Source: Clostridium sp. NkU-1
GTDB lineage: Bacteria; Bacillota_A; Clostridia; Lachnospirales; Lachnospiraceae
Reading direction: 5' to 3'
Length of the DNA: 64,000 nt
NCBI GenBank assembly: GCA_001312405.1
Contig: BBDR01000002.1
Coordinates: 310,001 to 374,000, forward strand
Shown: piece after piece, positions 1 to 9,649 of the stretch
Layout: the number at the start of each line of letters is the position of its first letter
Numbering within the stretch: the stretch's first letter is position 1
Program-made: the position numbers and the translations under genes
Notes under the pieces: model-generated
What the model was told of the DNA's origin: nothing
The model's input: the letters and a program-made list of their open reading frames with translations, nothing else
Database searches by the model: none

Positions 1-1
1 T

Positions 2-928
2 ATTTTTGCTCTTTTGTCAACAGGGATGAACCAGTTCATCATCTGTCAGGGCTTTGCAAAAACTGGTATGAAGTCGGTTCTTTTAGGGGCCGTATGCAAT
101 ATCATTCTGGACCCGGTGTTTATGTTTGTGTTTGGCCTGGAGGTACGGGGAGCTGCAATCGCCACGGTTCTGTCTCAGATGGCTTCCTGCATCTATGTGC
201 TCCGGTTCCTGTTTGGAAATAAGCCCCCTATCCGGATCACCTTTGGCGGTTATGACTGGCAGATCATGAAACGGGTTCTGCTGCTGGGCTTAAGTCCTTT
301 TCTCATCATTGCATTTGATAATATTTTAATCATATTCTTAAACATGATGATCCAGCATTACGGCGGAGAGGGCCAGGGAGACATGCTTCTCACCTGCATG
401 ACCATCGTACAAAGCTTTATGCTGATGGTTACCATGCCTCTTGGAGGGATCACCGGCGGGACCCAGACCATATTAGGGTATAATTACGGAGCGGGAAGGC
501 CTGACAGGATTAAAAAGGCAAGCCTTCATATTTCAGGTCTGGCTCTTGGATTTACCACCATAATGTTTATCCTGGCTCATACGGTTCCTGAGTATTTTGT
601 ACTCATCTTTACTAAAAATGAGGCTTACGTGAATCTGACGGTATGGGCTATTAAGATTTATACCATGGGCATCATACCTCTGGCCCTGCAGTATGCGGTC
701 GTAGACGGATTTGTGGGAATGGGAGCCGCAAAAGTCGCAATTTCCCTTTCCATGTTCAGGAAGGTGATATTTCTAGGCGGTGCCGCTCTTATACCGGTCT
801 GGTTTAGTATTGAAAAAATATTTTATATAGAGCCTGTTTCGGATTTTATCAGCGTAGCCGTGTCACTGACCGTGACTTTACTGGTGTTTGAACGGGTCAT
901 TAGAAAAAAAGAGACGGAAAACTGTTGA
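2..928 (+). CDS. MATE family efflux transporter, 3' part
   Basis: C-terminal two thirds of a multidrug/toxin extrusion (MATE) transporter, an inner-membrane cation antiporter. The reading frame is open to the left edge, so the true start lies outside the window; the TTG at 14 is internal. The conserved segment STGMNQFIICQGFAKTGM followed by an NIILDPVFMF stretch is typical of the family, and about eight hydrophobic segments follow. It ends in a basic tail (RKKETENC). Only about 309 of the usual 440-460 residues are present. Substrate cannot be told from sequence. Confidence 0.9.
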   Translation: MFALLSTGMNQFIICQGFAKTGMKSVLLGAVCNIILDPVFMFVFGLEVRGAAIATVLSQMASCIYVLRFLFGNKPPIRITFGGYDWQIMKRVLLLGLSPFLIIAFDNILIIFLNMMIQHYGGEGQGDMLLTCMTIVQSFMLMVTMPLGGITGGTQTILGYNYGAGRPDRIKKASLHISGLALGFTTIMFILAHTVPEYFVLIFTKNEAYVNLTVWAIKIYTMGIIPLALQYAVVDGFVGMGAAKVAISLSMFRKVIFLGGAALIPVWFSIEKIFYIEPVSDFISVAVSLTVTLLVFERVIRKKETENC

Positions 929-972
929 CACATGGCAGGAAATAATGAATCCTGGAAATGGAGGTCGTATTT

Positions 973-1323
973 ATGAAGATTGCAGTAACTTATGACAGCG
1001 GGGAAATATTCCAGCATTTTGGAAAAACAGAGCATTTTAAGGTTTACCAGATAGAAGAGAAAAAGATAGCATCCGCGGAGGTAGTTGATACAGAGGGAAG
1101 CGGACATGGTGCATTGGCGGAGTTCTTAAAAGGGCTGGGCGCTGATGCCGTGATTTGCGGCGGAATCGGAGAGGGCGCCAGAACCTCTTTAAGCAAGGCA
1201 GGAATCCGGTTATATCCCGGAGTATCCGGCGCTGCGGATCCTGCGGTGGAAGCTTTATTGGACGGAAGCTTAAATTATAACCTGGAAGCGTGCTGCAGCC
1301 ATCATGGAAAACACGGACACTAA
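973..1323 (+). CDS. NifX/NifB-type dinitrogenase Fe-Mo cofactor domain protein
   Basis: Single-domain protein of 116 residues of the Nitro_FeMo-Co family (MKIAVTYDSGEIFQHFGKTE; GADAVICGGIGEGA). Members bind Fe-S or Fe-Mo cofactor precursors; in non-diazotrophs the stand-alone copies have no settled role. The ATG at 973 is preferred over the in-frame ATG at 958 because GGAGG at 960-964 is correctly spaced for it. The C-terminus is Cys/His rich (ACCSHHGKHGH), a possible metal-binding tail. No other nif gene is nearby. A strong hairpin terminator follows directly. Confidence 0.85.
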   Translation: MKIAVTYDSGEIFQHFGKTEHFKVYQIEEKKIASAEVVDTEGSGHGALAEFLKGLGADAVICGGIGEGARTSLSKAGIRLYPGVSGAADPAVEALLDGSLNYNLEACCSHHGKHGH

Positions 1324-1334
1324 ACCTTAAAGAA

Positions 1335-1386
1335 AGACTGTGGAGCAAACGGAATCAGAAGATTCCGTTTGCTCCACGGTCTTTTC
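1335..1386. terminator. Bidirectional intrinsic terminator
   Basis: Near-perfect stem of about 21 bp around a 4-nt loop (arms at about 1335-1356 and 1361-1382), followed by TTTT. It sits between two convergent genes and can serve both. Confidence 0.9.
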
Positions 1387-1394
1387 ATTTCTGA

Positions 1395-2178
1395 TTAAGA
1401 ACCGGTTGACTGGTAACGGGACAGTCCAAACTTCCACAAAAGGCCGGCAGGAACCAAAAAGAGACAGGCGGCCAGAGGAAGAAGGCTGTACCGGGGATCA
1501 GACGCCTTTCCCGTAAGATATAAAAGGGATAATACTGAAACAGGGCAAAGGGAACCAGGTAAGTACAGATGGTCAGAAGAGTTTTCCCATAGATGCCAAT
1601 GGGATATTTCCCATATTCTCTTGCTCCGTCAGTAAATACATTCATAAACTCCAGTCCCTCCAGGGTGAAAAAGCATATGGAGGCAAAAATCAGATAAATG
1701 GCTGCGAACACCGCCACCCCTCCTGTGATCATAAGGATAACGGTCACAACCCGGACAGGTTCCAGGTGATGGAACTGAAATTCAGGCCATAGGCAAGCAT
1801 AACAGCGGCCTGTAAAAGCCGGCCGATTCTGGTCAGCTCTATTTTGCTGCATAGGACCAGAAACAGGCTGCCTCTTGGCCGGAGAAGGATGCGGTCAAAT
1901 TCTCCGTTCCCGATGATGGTTTCAAAGGTGTCCAGGCTTCGGAAGATGGCCTCAGCAATCGTATAGGCCATAAGCGTAATGGAAAAACAGAGCAGAACCT
2001 CTCCGTAGGAAAAGCCCTTTACTTCTTTAAAACGGTCCATCATAAAGCGGACTCCAAGAAATATATTAAAGGATATTAAAAACTGTCCTATGGTGGTTAA
2101 AAGGAAAGAAGCCTTATGCTGCATCATGCTTTTTAAGTGTATGAGAAGATATTTTTCATATAACCGGATTGAATTCAT
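1395..2178 (-). CDS. ABC-2 type exporter permease (second subunit), frameshifted
   Basis: Integral membrane subunit of an ABC-2 exporter of the DUF990/COG4587-3694 type. The N-terminus (MNSIRLYEKYLLIHLKSMMQ) and the conserved block EGLEFMNVFTDGAREYGKYP followed by PIGIYGK are recognisable. Two indels split it: near 1770 (one G lost in a GGG run) and near 1500 (one T lost in a TTTTT run). Reading through both gives a protein of about 260 residues ending KFGLSRYQSTGS, with the stop at 1395-1397. It lies 13 bp after the partner permease in an operon transcribed ATPase, permease, permease. Substrate unknown. Confidence 0.8.
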
Positions 2179-2191
2179 GGTATCCCTCCTT

Positions 2192-3000
2192 TCAACCGCC
2201 CTGGATCACAAGGCGCTTTAAGGCACCCCGTTCCATGACCTGACCGATAACAAGGAACACTGCCAGCCAGAATACCTGTCCCAGAAGGCTTGCATACATA
2301 TCATATCCTTTCAAGTCGCCGCCGAATATCCGGAAAGGAACATTCTGGGCCGATGCAAAAGGCAAAAAGTTCACAAATTCCCTGATCCCGTCCGGCAGGA
2401 AAGGAAGAGGGATGGCCGCACCGCTTAAAAACTCGGAAAGGGAGGTGACGATCAGTTTGATTCCCTGGGAGGAAATGGTGTAAAAAAAACGGACATGTAT
2501 ACCACCATACCAAAGGCAACCACAAAAAGAAGCCCCAGGGTCATGGACAAAAGGGTAAAAAAACCATGTGTGGATGTTTCCGGGAAGTGCAAGGCCGTAA
2601 GGAGCCGGCAGCAGCCAGGCGAACAAAAGGATAGGCATGCACCGCAGGACTGCCTTGGAAAGGCGGACCGCAAGACTCCTGGTAAACCACATATGGTAAA
2701 GGCGGACAGGGCGGCATAGCTCGTAGGCTACATTTCCGGTGGTAATGGATTGAAACAGCTCAGCTTCCCAGAACCAGGTCATGTAAAGGGCCAGAAATGC
2801 CTGCTGGAGCCATATGTAGGTGGAAAGTGCCTGGAATTCCATGGGAAAGCTTTCCGGTGCAGCTTCATAAAAGGCCCGGAATAAAAGAAGCTCCATGGTT
2901 CCCCATATGAACTGGGTGACAATGCCGGAAAGGGCGGCTGCCCGGTATTGAAGTCCGTGGATAAAACGGATGCGGAAAAAAAGACCAGTATTTTTTTCAT
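2192..3000 (-). CDS. ABC-2 type exporter permease (first subunit), frameshifted
   Basis: Membrane subunit of the same ABC-2 exporter, about 268 residues. The start at 3000 (MKKILVFF) has a good GGAGG site that lies inside the end of the ATPase gene. Three homopolymer indels disturb it: near 2977 (T run), near 2565 (T run one too long) and near 2485 (T run one too short); the segment between the last two is restored in another frame as SMTLGLLFVVAFGMVVYMSV. After correction five to six hydrophobic segments are visible. ABC-2 permeases of this type often export lipids or peptides; nothing here fixes the substrate. Confidence 0.78.
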
Positions 3001-3011
3001 AATTTTTCCTC

Positions 3012-3811
3012 CTATATCCGGTAATCCCGGTAAAGGGCGGCAATGATCTCATCCAGTGTGGCCTCTTCCCTGGGACGGTGGGATTTTAAATCGGAAAGAG
3101 TACCGTCCAAAAGCAGCCGTCCTCTCCCAATTAAGAGGACCCTGTCTGCCAGAGCGTCAATGTCCTGCATATCATGGGTTGTAAGAAGGACCGTAGTCTT
3201 GTGTTCCCGGTTCTGCTTTCGGATGAAGTCCCGGACTGCAAGCTTGGATACTGCATCCAGACCAATGGTGGCTCATCCAGAAACAGGATTTTAGGCCTGT
3301 GGAGAAGGGAGGCTGCGATCTCACAGCGCATCCGCTGGCCCAATGACAGCTGCCTGGCCGGAGTGCGCAAAAGCTCACCTAAGGATAAAAGCCCGGTCAG
3401 CTCATCAAGGGTTTCCTGGTATTGGTTTGTGGGGATTTCGTAGATGTCGCGGAGCAGTTCAAAGGAATCAAGGATGGGGACATCCCACCAAAGCTGGCTG
3501 CGCTGGCCGAACACAACGCCAATGTCCTTTACATGCTCCCTGCGTTCCTTCCATGGGATACGGCCATTGATCAGGCAGGTGCCGTTATCCGGTGTGAGTA
3601 TTCCGCTTAGAATTTTGATGGTGGAGCTTTTACCTGCTCCGTTAGGTCCGATATAGCCTACCATTTCTCCGTCTCCTATGGTAAAGGAAATATCGTAAAG
3701 AGCGTGGATGATTTCCGCCTCTCTGTGAAAAAGGGCCTTTAAAGCTTCTGAAAAGCCGGCACTTCTTCTTGAGACCTTAAAGGTCTTGTTCATGTGTTCC
3801 ACTTGAATCAT
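3012..3811 (-). CDS. ABC exporter ATP-binding protein, frameshifted
   Basis: Cytoplasmic ATPase of the exporter. Walker A (GPNGAGKSS, about residue 56), signature LSLGQRMR and Walker B ILFLDEP are clear. One A is lost just after LFLDEP (near 3275); reading through gives TIGLDAVSKLAVRDFI, the switch motif TTHDMQDIDALADRV and a normal C-terminus with the stop at 3012-3014. An AGGAGG site precedes the ATG at 3811. It is the first gene of a three-gene operon ending at the hairpin at 1335. Confidence 0.88.
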
Positions 3812-3914
3812 ATAGGTTCCTCCTGGTAGTAATATTTGTGAATCCGTTCTTTCCGGCAGCGGGCAGTTCTTATTAAAATAAGAAACTTGTCATGACCAGT
3901 CAGAGGATCCCAAT

Positions 3915-4097
3915 ATCTTGCCAAGCGGTGAGCGCCATTGGATCAACCAATGAAAACGCTGCTCTCCGAAATCAGAAATTATCCGTTTCCGGGGACTCTA
4001 CCGTGGTATCAATATTCTCTTTTCCTGAATATCAGATGTGAGATTAGATTGGAAAAGGAACTTTAGTCTACCACCGCCGTTAAAGGCTGTCAAGTGG
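3915..4097. ncRNA. Candidate structured RNA or leader in divergent intergenic region
   Basis: The 380 bp between the exporter operon and the metal cassette hold a compact fold. CTTG 3917-3920 and GCGGTG 3925-3930 face CACCGC 4072-4077 and CAAG 4091-4094, closing a domain of about 165 nt. Inside lie a nested hairpin (GAGCG 3930-3934, ATTGG 3937-3941, CCAAT 3947-3951, CGC 3957-3959, GCTC 3961-3964) and a second one (ATATTC 4012-4017 with GAATAT 4027-4032). Strand is unclear: on the minus strand it would be the exporter leader, and a TTGACA with a TAGACT 17 nt later is present there. I do not recognise a known riboswitch class. Confidence 0.35.
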
Positions 4098-4111
4098 GCA
4101 GAAAAAAATGC

Positions 4112-4163
4112 TTGACAAATCATGAAAAAGTGATAATATAAACATATGAACAGTTGTTCATAT
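4112..4163 (+). promoter_or_regulatory. Promoter and ArsR/CadC-type operator of the metal-resistance cassette
   Basis: TTGACA 4112-4117, 16 nt, then TAATAT 4134-4139. Immediately downstream is an inverted repeat, ATATGAAC and GTTCATAT around 4144-4163, of the form bound by SmtB/ArsR-family metal sensors. The repressor gene is first in the operon, so this fits autorepression relieved by Cd, Zn or Pb. Confidence 0.85.
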
Positions 4164-4191
4164 AATAATATTAGGATTAAGGAGGTACCAA

Positions 4192-4574
4192 ATGGAGCAG
4201 GATAACAAAAAAAACATTCAGGATTATGAAATCGACCAATGCGATTTTATCTGCGTTCATGAAAACGTGGTAAATCAGGTGTTAAAGGCCATGCCCCAGG
4301 ATCAGGAGCTTCTTGATCTGGCGGATTTTTTCAAAGTGTTTGGTGATGCTACCAGGATAAAAATCCTCTACGTACTCAGTCAGTCGGAGATGTGCGTGTG
4401 CGATATTGCCAATCTTCTGAAAATGGGGCAGTCAGCCATTTCCCATCAGCTTCGGATCTTGAAGCAGATGCGTCTGGTGAAGTTCCGCAGAGAAGGAAAG
4501 ACCGTATTTTACTCCCTTGCCGACGGCCATATCGAATCGATTCTGGCCCAGGGATGGAGCATATCAATGAGTGA
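4192..4574 (+). CDS. CadC/CzrA-like ArsR-family metal-sensing repressor
   Basis: Winged-helix repressor of about 127 residues. An N-terminal CDFICVH (about residues 13-19) and CVC in the third helix (MCVCDIA, about residue 67) together resemble the thiolate metal site of CadC, suggesting response to Cd/Pb/Zn. The recognition helix region is GQSAISHQLRILK. One A appears lost near 4553: the annotated-frame tail (GWSISMSD) is replaced after correction by GMEHINE with stop at 4574, the usual end of the family. GGAGG lies 7 nt upstream. First gene of the cassette, behind its own operator. Confidence 0.88.
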
Positions 4575-4614
4575 TTAAGATAATAATAATAAATGAAAAA
4601 GGAGAGTATAGGTT

Positions 4615-4839
4615 ATGAAAAAGATTGTTAAGCTGGAAGGTTTATGCTGTGCCAACTGTGCAGCCAAGATTGAAGAAGAGGTAAAAAAATTAGACGGTGT
4701 GGAAAGCGCATCCTTAAGCTTTATGACCCAGCGGATGACCATGGAAGTCGAAGAAAACAGATCAGATGAAATTATGGAAGCGGCAAGAAAGATATCAAAT
4801 AAAATTGAGCCGGAAGCAGAATTTAAGGTATTGCGGTAA
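4615..4839 (+). CDS. Free-standing HMA-domain metal-binding protein (CopZ-like)
   Basis: Protein of 74 residues consisting of one heavy-metal-associated fold. The binding motif is GLCCANC (residues 9-15), a CCxxC variant of the usual MxCxxC. It lies between the repressor and the ATPase, and the ATPase itself begins without an HMA domain, so this is probably its detached metal-delivery domain. RBS GGAGAG upstream. Confidence 0.88.
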   Translation: MKKIVKLEGLCCANCAAKIEEEVKKLDGVESASLSFMTQRMTMEVEENRSDEIMEAARKISNKIEPEAEFKVLR

Positions 4840-4855
4840 GAGAAAAGGAGAGGCT

Positions 4856-6725
4856 ATGACAAAGAAACAGAAACAGATGGCAATAAGACTTGTAGTCAGC
4901 GCCTTGTTTTTTGCAGCAGGAATGTTTGTGGAAGAAAAAAACCGCCGGGTATTGGATGCTCTTTTTGATCTCTTATCTGGCAGCAGGATATGATATTCCT
5001 TTAAGAGCACTTCGGAATATTAAAAACGGCCAGATTTTCGATGAAAACTTTCTCATGTCAGTGGCAACCTTCGGCGCTATCGGTATCGGGGCTTTGGAAG
5101 AAGCGGTAGGAGTTATGCTGTTTTACCAGGTGGGTGAACTCTTTAATGACTACGCGGTAAACAAGTCCAGAAAGTCAATCACCGAGCTTATGGATATTAA
5201 TCCGGAATATGCCAACCTTCTTAGGGATGGGAAAGAAGAGAAAGTAGACCCTTATGAAGTGTCTGTTGGGGATAGGATCGTAATAAAGCCGGGAGAAAAG
5301 GTACCCCTTGACGGCATCGTTGTAAAGGGGAACGGAGGGCTGGATACCAAGGCCCTGACCGGAGAATCCATGCCTGTGGAAGTGAAGGAAAAGGATGCGA
5401 TATTCAGCGGTTCCATCAACTTAAACGGTGTTTTGGAGGTTGAGGTAACAAAGATCTTTGATGACTCTACGGTTGCAAAGATTCTGGAGCTGGTGGAAAA
5501 TGCCAGCTTTAGAAAGGCAAAGGCCGAAAACTTTATTACCAGGTTCGCAAAAATCTATACACCGGTGGTGGTAGGCCTGGCGCTTATCCTGGCAGTGATT
5601 CCTCCGCTTGTATTTGGCGGTGAATGGGGAACCTGGATTTACCGTGCCTGCAGCTTCCTGGTTGTTTCCTGTCCCTGTGCGCTGGTGATTTCCGTGCCTC
5701 TAAGCTTTTTTGGAGGTCTGGGCGCTGCCTCCAGACATGGAATTCTTATGAAGGGAAGCAATTACCTGGAAGCCATGGCTTCTTTGGAGACAGTTGTCTT
5801 TGACAAGACAGGAACCCTTACAACAGGGAAATTTAAGGTTACAGATGTAGACCCTGTGGAAGGAACAAAGGAAGAGCTTTTAAGGCTGGCGGCTTATGGT
5901 GAGTTTCATTCCAACCATCCCATTGCCTTATCGGTGAAGGAAGCCTATGGAAAACCTGTTGATGAGAGTTTTATCGACAGTGTGGAAGAAATTGCAGGAT
6001 ATGGCATCAGAGCAGAGATTAAAGAGGATGACAGAGAGCATGAACTTTATATCGGCAATGCAAGGCTTATGGAGCAGCAGGGAATTGCAATCACTGACCA
6101 GGGGCCTGTAACAGGAACATCTCTTTATGTGGCGGATGGAGGGCGCTATCTTGGCTCCATTACCATTTCCGACACCATTCGCGAAGATGTGCCCATGGCC
6201 TTAAAAGGATTAAAGGCGGCCGGAGTCAGGAAGCTGGTGATGCTGACCGGTGATAAGCCGGAGGTTGGTCAGGCGGTTGGAGAAAGGCTGGGTCTTGACG
6301 AGGTTCACGGAGGACTGCTTCCCGGTGATAAGGTTGGAAAGGTAGAAGAGCTGTTATCAAGGAAACAGGAAGGGCTTAACCTGGCCTTTGTAGGCGACGG
6401 TATCAATGACGCTCCGGTCCTTGCCCGGGCAGATGTGGGAATCGCCATGGGAGGAATCGGCTCCGATGCGGCAGTAGAAGCCGCGGATGTGGTGATCATG
6501 ACAGATGAACCGTCAAAGATTATTGATGCCATTGCAATCGCAAGAAAAACCGCCAGAATTGTTAAGCAGAATATCATTTTTGCCATTGGTGTGAAAGTGC
6601 TCATTCTTCTGTTGTCGGCGGCAGGAATTGCGACTATGTGGGCAGCCGTATTTGGAGACGTAGGCGTCTCGGTACTTGCTATTTTAAATGCCATCCGGGC
6701 TTTAGCATATCAAAGTAATAAATAA
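4856..6725 (+). CDS. cadA: P1B-type Cd/Zn-transporting ATPase, frameshifted near N-terminus
   Basis: Heavy-metal translocating P-type ATPase of about 622 residues in the membrane. SCPCALV is the transmembrane metal site (P1B-2, Zn/Cd/Pb type), DKTGT the phosphorylated aspartate, SNHP the histidine-proline motif and GDGINDAP the hinge. It lacks an N-terminal HMA domain, supplied apparently by the preceding gene. The start at 4856 (MTKKQKQMAIRLVV) has AGGAG upstream; an A run near 4930 is one base too long, after which the frame continues as TAGYWMLFLISYLAAGYDI. No separate terminator is evident before the glnA promoter. Confidence 0.92.
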
Positions 6726-6730
6726 AAATA

Positions 6731-6850
6731 TTGACAAATTTTTTTTCTAGCTGTTATATTTTACACATATGACGGGGTGGTGCGAAGATGGTCCATTGAT
6801 GTGAGACTGTATTCGCCTACCCTTTTTTTTCCTGTTACAGGAAAGCGGGG
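6731..6850 (+). promoter_or_regulatory. glnA promoter and attenuator-type leader, candidate ANTAR target
   Basis: TTGACA 6731-6736 with TTATAT 6754-6759 (17 nt). About 10 nt later starts a hairpin: GGGTGGTGCGAA 6775-6786 pairs with TTCGCCTACCC 6812-6822, followed directly by eight T, an intrinsic terminator upstream of glnA. Within it, ATTGAT (6795-6800) closed by C-G could be a hexaloop with A at position 1 and G at position 4, as in RNAs bound by ANTAR proteins. An ANTAR regulator is encoded right after glnA. The terminator is seen; ANTAR control is inference. Confidence 0.65.
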
Positions 6851-6883
6851 TTTTTATGGTTTTTTAAGAAGGGAGATAGCATT

Positions 6884-8221
6884 ATGAGCAAGTACAGCAA
6901 AGAAGATATATTCCGGATAGTAGAAGAAGAGGATGTGGAATTTATCCGTCTTCAGTTCACTGATATTTTCGGTATGCTTAAGAATGTTGCCATTACAAAA
7001 AGCATGCTTGGGAAGGCTCTTGATAACCGCTGCATGTTTGACGGTTCTTCCATTGAAGGCTTTGTGAGAATAGAAGAATCCGATATGTATCTTTACCCGG
7101 ATCTTGATACTTTTGAGATCTTTCCGTGGCGTCCCCAGCAGGGGAAGGTTGCCCGCCTGATGTGCGATGTATATAGTCCGGACAGGACGCCTTTTGAAGG
7201 CGACCCCAGATTCGTGCTCAAAAAGGTGATAAAGAAAGCAAAAGACATGGGATTTGAATTCCATGCGGGACCAGAATGTGAATTCTTTCTTTTCCATACG
7301 GATGAAGAGGGACGTCCCACAACGGATACCCATGAAACGGCAAGCTATTTTGATGTGGCGCCCATTGACCTGGCTGAGAATGTCCGCCGGGACATGGTGC
7401 TGAATCTGGAAGAAATGGGATTCATGATCGAGGCTTCCCACCATGAAATATCGCCGGGGCAGCACGAAATCGATTTTCAGTATGCAGAGGGCATGGTGAC
7501 AGCGGATAACATCATGACTTTTAAAATGGCGGTAAAGTCCATTGCCAAGCGCCACGGACTTCACGCTACCTTTATGCCAAAGCCCAAGGCAGGCGTCAAT
7601 GGCTCCGGAATGCACATCAACATGTCCCTGTCTGATTTAAAGGGCAGCAATATGTTTGAGGACTCATCCGATGAGCTTGGCTTAAGCAGGGTTGCCTACC
7701 AGTTCATAGCCGGAATCCTTTATCATATGAAAGGGATGACCATACTCACCAATCCGCTGGTCAATTCCTATAAGCGTCTTGTTCCCGGATACGATGCCCC
7801 GGTTTACATTGCATGGTCAGCCAAGGCAAACAGAAGCCCCTTAATCCGCATCCCGGCTTCCAGAGGAGCAGGAACAAGGATCGAGCTTCGCTGCCCGGAT
7901 CCTGCCGTCAACCCATACCTGGCTTTAGCCGCTTGTCTGGCTGCCGGCCTTGATGGGATCGAAAAGGAGATGACTCCGCCGGAGAGCGTTGACAGGAACA
8001 TTTTCGCCATGCTGCCGGAGGAGATTTTGGAAAAGGGAATTGAGCATCTGCCGGAGACCCTGGGAGAAGCCATCGAAGCCTTCCGTAAGGACGATTTTAT
8101 GAAAAAAGTGCTGGGCGAACACATCTTTACCAAATACCTGGAAGCCAAGGAAACCGAGTGGCATCTGTTCCGGGCCCAGGTAACAGATTGGGAAGTAGAA
8201 GAATACCTGTATAAATATTAA
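6884..8221 (+). CDS. glnA: Glutamine synthetase type I
   Basis: Makes glutamine from glutamate, ammonia and ATP. It has 445 residues, the size of the GSI-alpha form of Firmicutes, and lacks the adenylylation insert of GSI-beta. Visible motifs: [10 protein letters not shown] near residue 48, the ATP-binding [10 protein letters not shown], and the glutamate-site block [17 protein letters not shown]. The frame is intact. GGGAG precedes the ATG. The leader contains a terminator before the gene, and an ANTAR antiterminator candidate follows, so expression probably depends on termination control. Confidence 0.97.
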   Translation: MSKYSKEDIFRIVEEEDVEFIRLQFTDIFGMLKNVAITKSMLGKALDNRCMFDGSSIEGFVRIEESDMYLYPDLDTFEIFPWRPQQGKVARLMCDVYSPDRTPFEGDPRFVLKKVIKKAKDMGFEFHAGPECEFFLFHTDEEGRPTTDTHETASYFDVAPIDLAENVRRDMVLNLEEMGFMIEASHHEISPGQHEIDFQYAEGMVTADNIMTFKMAVKSIAKRHGLHATFMPKPKAGVNGSGMHINMSLSDLKGSNMFEDSSDELGLSRVAYQFIAGILYHMKGMTILTNPLVNSYKRLVPGYDAPVYIAWSAKANRSPLIRIPASRGAGTRIELRCPDPAVNPYLALAACLAAGLDGIEKEMTPPESVDRNIFAMLPEEILEKGIEHLPETLGEAIEAFRKDDFMKKVLGEHIFTKYLEAKETEWHLFRAQVTDWEVEEYLYKY

Positions 8222-8255
8222 TGTTTCTGGTACGATTATCTGGAGGTGAGAGTGT

Positions 8256-8804
8256 TTGACCAATGTGATAGTGGCATTTTCCAGAGAAGAGGATGCAAAA
8301 AATATTAAAAATATTCTTGTGAGAAACGGCTTTACGGTAGCAGCGGTCTGCACCTCCGGTGCCCAGGCGGTAAACAGCGCCGACGAGCTGGGCAGTGGAA
8401 TCGTTGTATGTGGCTGCAGGTTTGCAGATATGGTATTTTACGAGCTTTACGAATGTCTTCCAAAAGGCATGCAGATGCTTCTTTTGGTGTCCCCCAGCCA
8501 GTGGAGCGGCAGAGCGCCTGAAGGTGTGGTCTGTCTTGGCCATCCTTTAAAGGTACAGGACCTGGTAAGCACCCTGGAAATGATGGTGGAATCCCTTGCC
8601 AAAAGGCGGAAGAAGTTAAAAAGCCAGCCAAAAGAGCGGAGCGGCGAAGAGAAAGAATTGATCAGAGAGGCAAAGGAGCTTTTGATGGAACGGAACCATA
8701 TGTCTGAGACGGATGCCTACCGGTACATCCAGAAATGCAGCATGGACAGCGGAACCAATATGGTGGAAACCGCCCAGATGATCATGAGCCTGATCAATCG
8801 ATAG
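8256..8804 (+). CDS. ANTAR-domain response regulator/antiterminator
   Basis: Protein of 182 residues with a receiver-like N-terminus (VIVAFSREEDAKNIKNIL) in which the usual phospho-acceptor aspartate is not obvious, and a C-terminal three-helix ANTAR domain (about residues 125-180; AKELLMERNHMSETDAYRYI, then NMVETAQMI). ANTAR proteins bind paired hexaloop hairpins in nascent RNA and prevent termination. The TTG start at 8256 is supported by GGAGG at 8242-8246; a nearby GTG is out of frame. Position directly after glnA suggests control of the glnA leader. Confidence 0.9.
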   Translation: MTNVIVAFSREEDAKNIKNILVRNGFTVAAVCTSGAQAVNSADELGSGIVVCGCRFADMVFYELYECLPKGMQMLLLVSPSQWSGRAPEGVVCLGHPLKVQDLVSTLEMMVESLAKRRKKLKSQPKERSGEEKELIREAKELLMERNHMSETDAYRYIQKCSMDSGTNMVETAQMIMSLINR

Positions 8805-8816
8805 TTATGGGAGAGA

Positions 8817-9632
8817 ATGATGAAATTTACAAAGATGCAGGGAATCGGTAACGACTACGTATATATCAATTGTTTTGAAGAATCCGTGGAAGCTCCGGAG
8901 GAGCTTGCGAAAAAGGTCAGCGACCGCCATTTTGGCATTGGATCTGATGGGCTGATCCTTATCTACCCGTCAGAAACAGCGGACTGCCGCATGAGGATGT
9001 TCAACTCCGACGGCACGGAGAGCCAGATGTGCGGCAATGGCATCCGTTGCGTGGGAAAATATGTTTACGATCATCATCTGGTGGAAAAGACGGAATTCGA
9101 TGTGGAGACAGGGGCAGGGATCAAGCACTTAAAGGTTAAGCCTGAGAATGGCAGGGCTGTTCAGATCACGGTGGACATGGGAGTGCCGGAGATCACCAGT
9201 CAGGTACCGGAGCCCATCTGCATTGACGGAAAGGACTATGAGTTCATCGGCATTTCCATGGGAAATCCCCATGCCATTTACTATATGGATCACATTGACG
9301 GCCTGGATTTAGAGGCCATTGGACCTGCTTTTGAAAACCATGAACGCTTCCCGGAACGGACGAATTCGGAATTTATCCAGGTGGTGAACCGGAATTACAT
9401 CCGCATGCGGGTGTGGGAGCGGGGGAGCGGGGAAACCTGGGCCTGCGGGACAGGGGCCACTGCCAGCGCGGTTGCCTCTGCCTTAAGCGGCCGCACCTCC
9501 CACACTGTGGAGGTGGAATTAAAAGGCGGCAATCTGACCATACACTGGGACCGGGAAGGAAGCGGCCATGTGTTCATGACCGGACCGGCAGTAGAGGTGT
9601 TTGAGGGAAAATTCGACATAAATAATCTTTAA
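8817..9632 (+). CDS. dapF: Diaminopimelate epimerase
   Basis: Converts LL- to meso-diaminopimelate for lysine and peptidoglycan. It has 271 residues, the normal length. Both catalytic cysteines are visible: MCGNGIRC (about residue 75) and ACGTGATASAVA (about residue 218). ATG ATG at 8817/8820 give equivalent starts behind GGGAG. Followed 17 bp later by dapL, so the last two steps of the aminotransferase lysine route are adjacent. Confidence 0.97.
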   Translation: MMKFTKMQGIGNDYVYINCFEESVEAPEELAKKVSDRHFGIGSDGLILIYPSETADCRMRMFNSDGTESQMCGNGIRCVGKYVYDHHLVEKTEFDVETGAGIKHLKVKPENGRAVQITVDMGVPEITSQVPEPICIDGKDYEFIGISMGNPHAIYYMDHIDGLDLEAIGPAFENHERFPERTNSEFIQVVNRNYIRMRVWERGSGETWACGTGATASAVASALSGRTSHTVEVELKGGNLTIHWDREGSGHVFMTGPAVEVFEGKFDINNL

Positions 9633-9649
9633 GGTAACAGGAGGAACCT

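Noticed and set aside
3840..4100. 6S RNA, T-box or M-box in the 3.9 kb intergenic region
   Set aside because: None of the sequence hallmarks I know for these classes is present, so I left it unassigned.
6854..7615. Long minus-strand frame of 253 codons inside glnA
   Set aside because: Antisense shadow of the well-supported glnA gene; no protein family resemblance.
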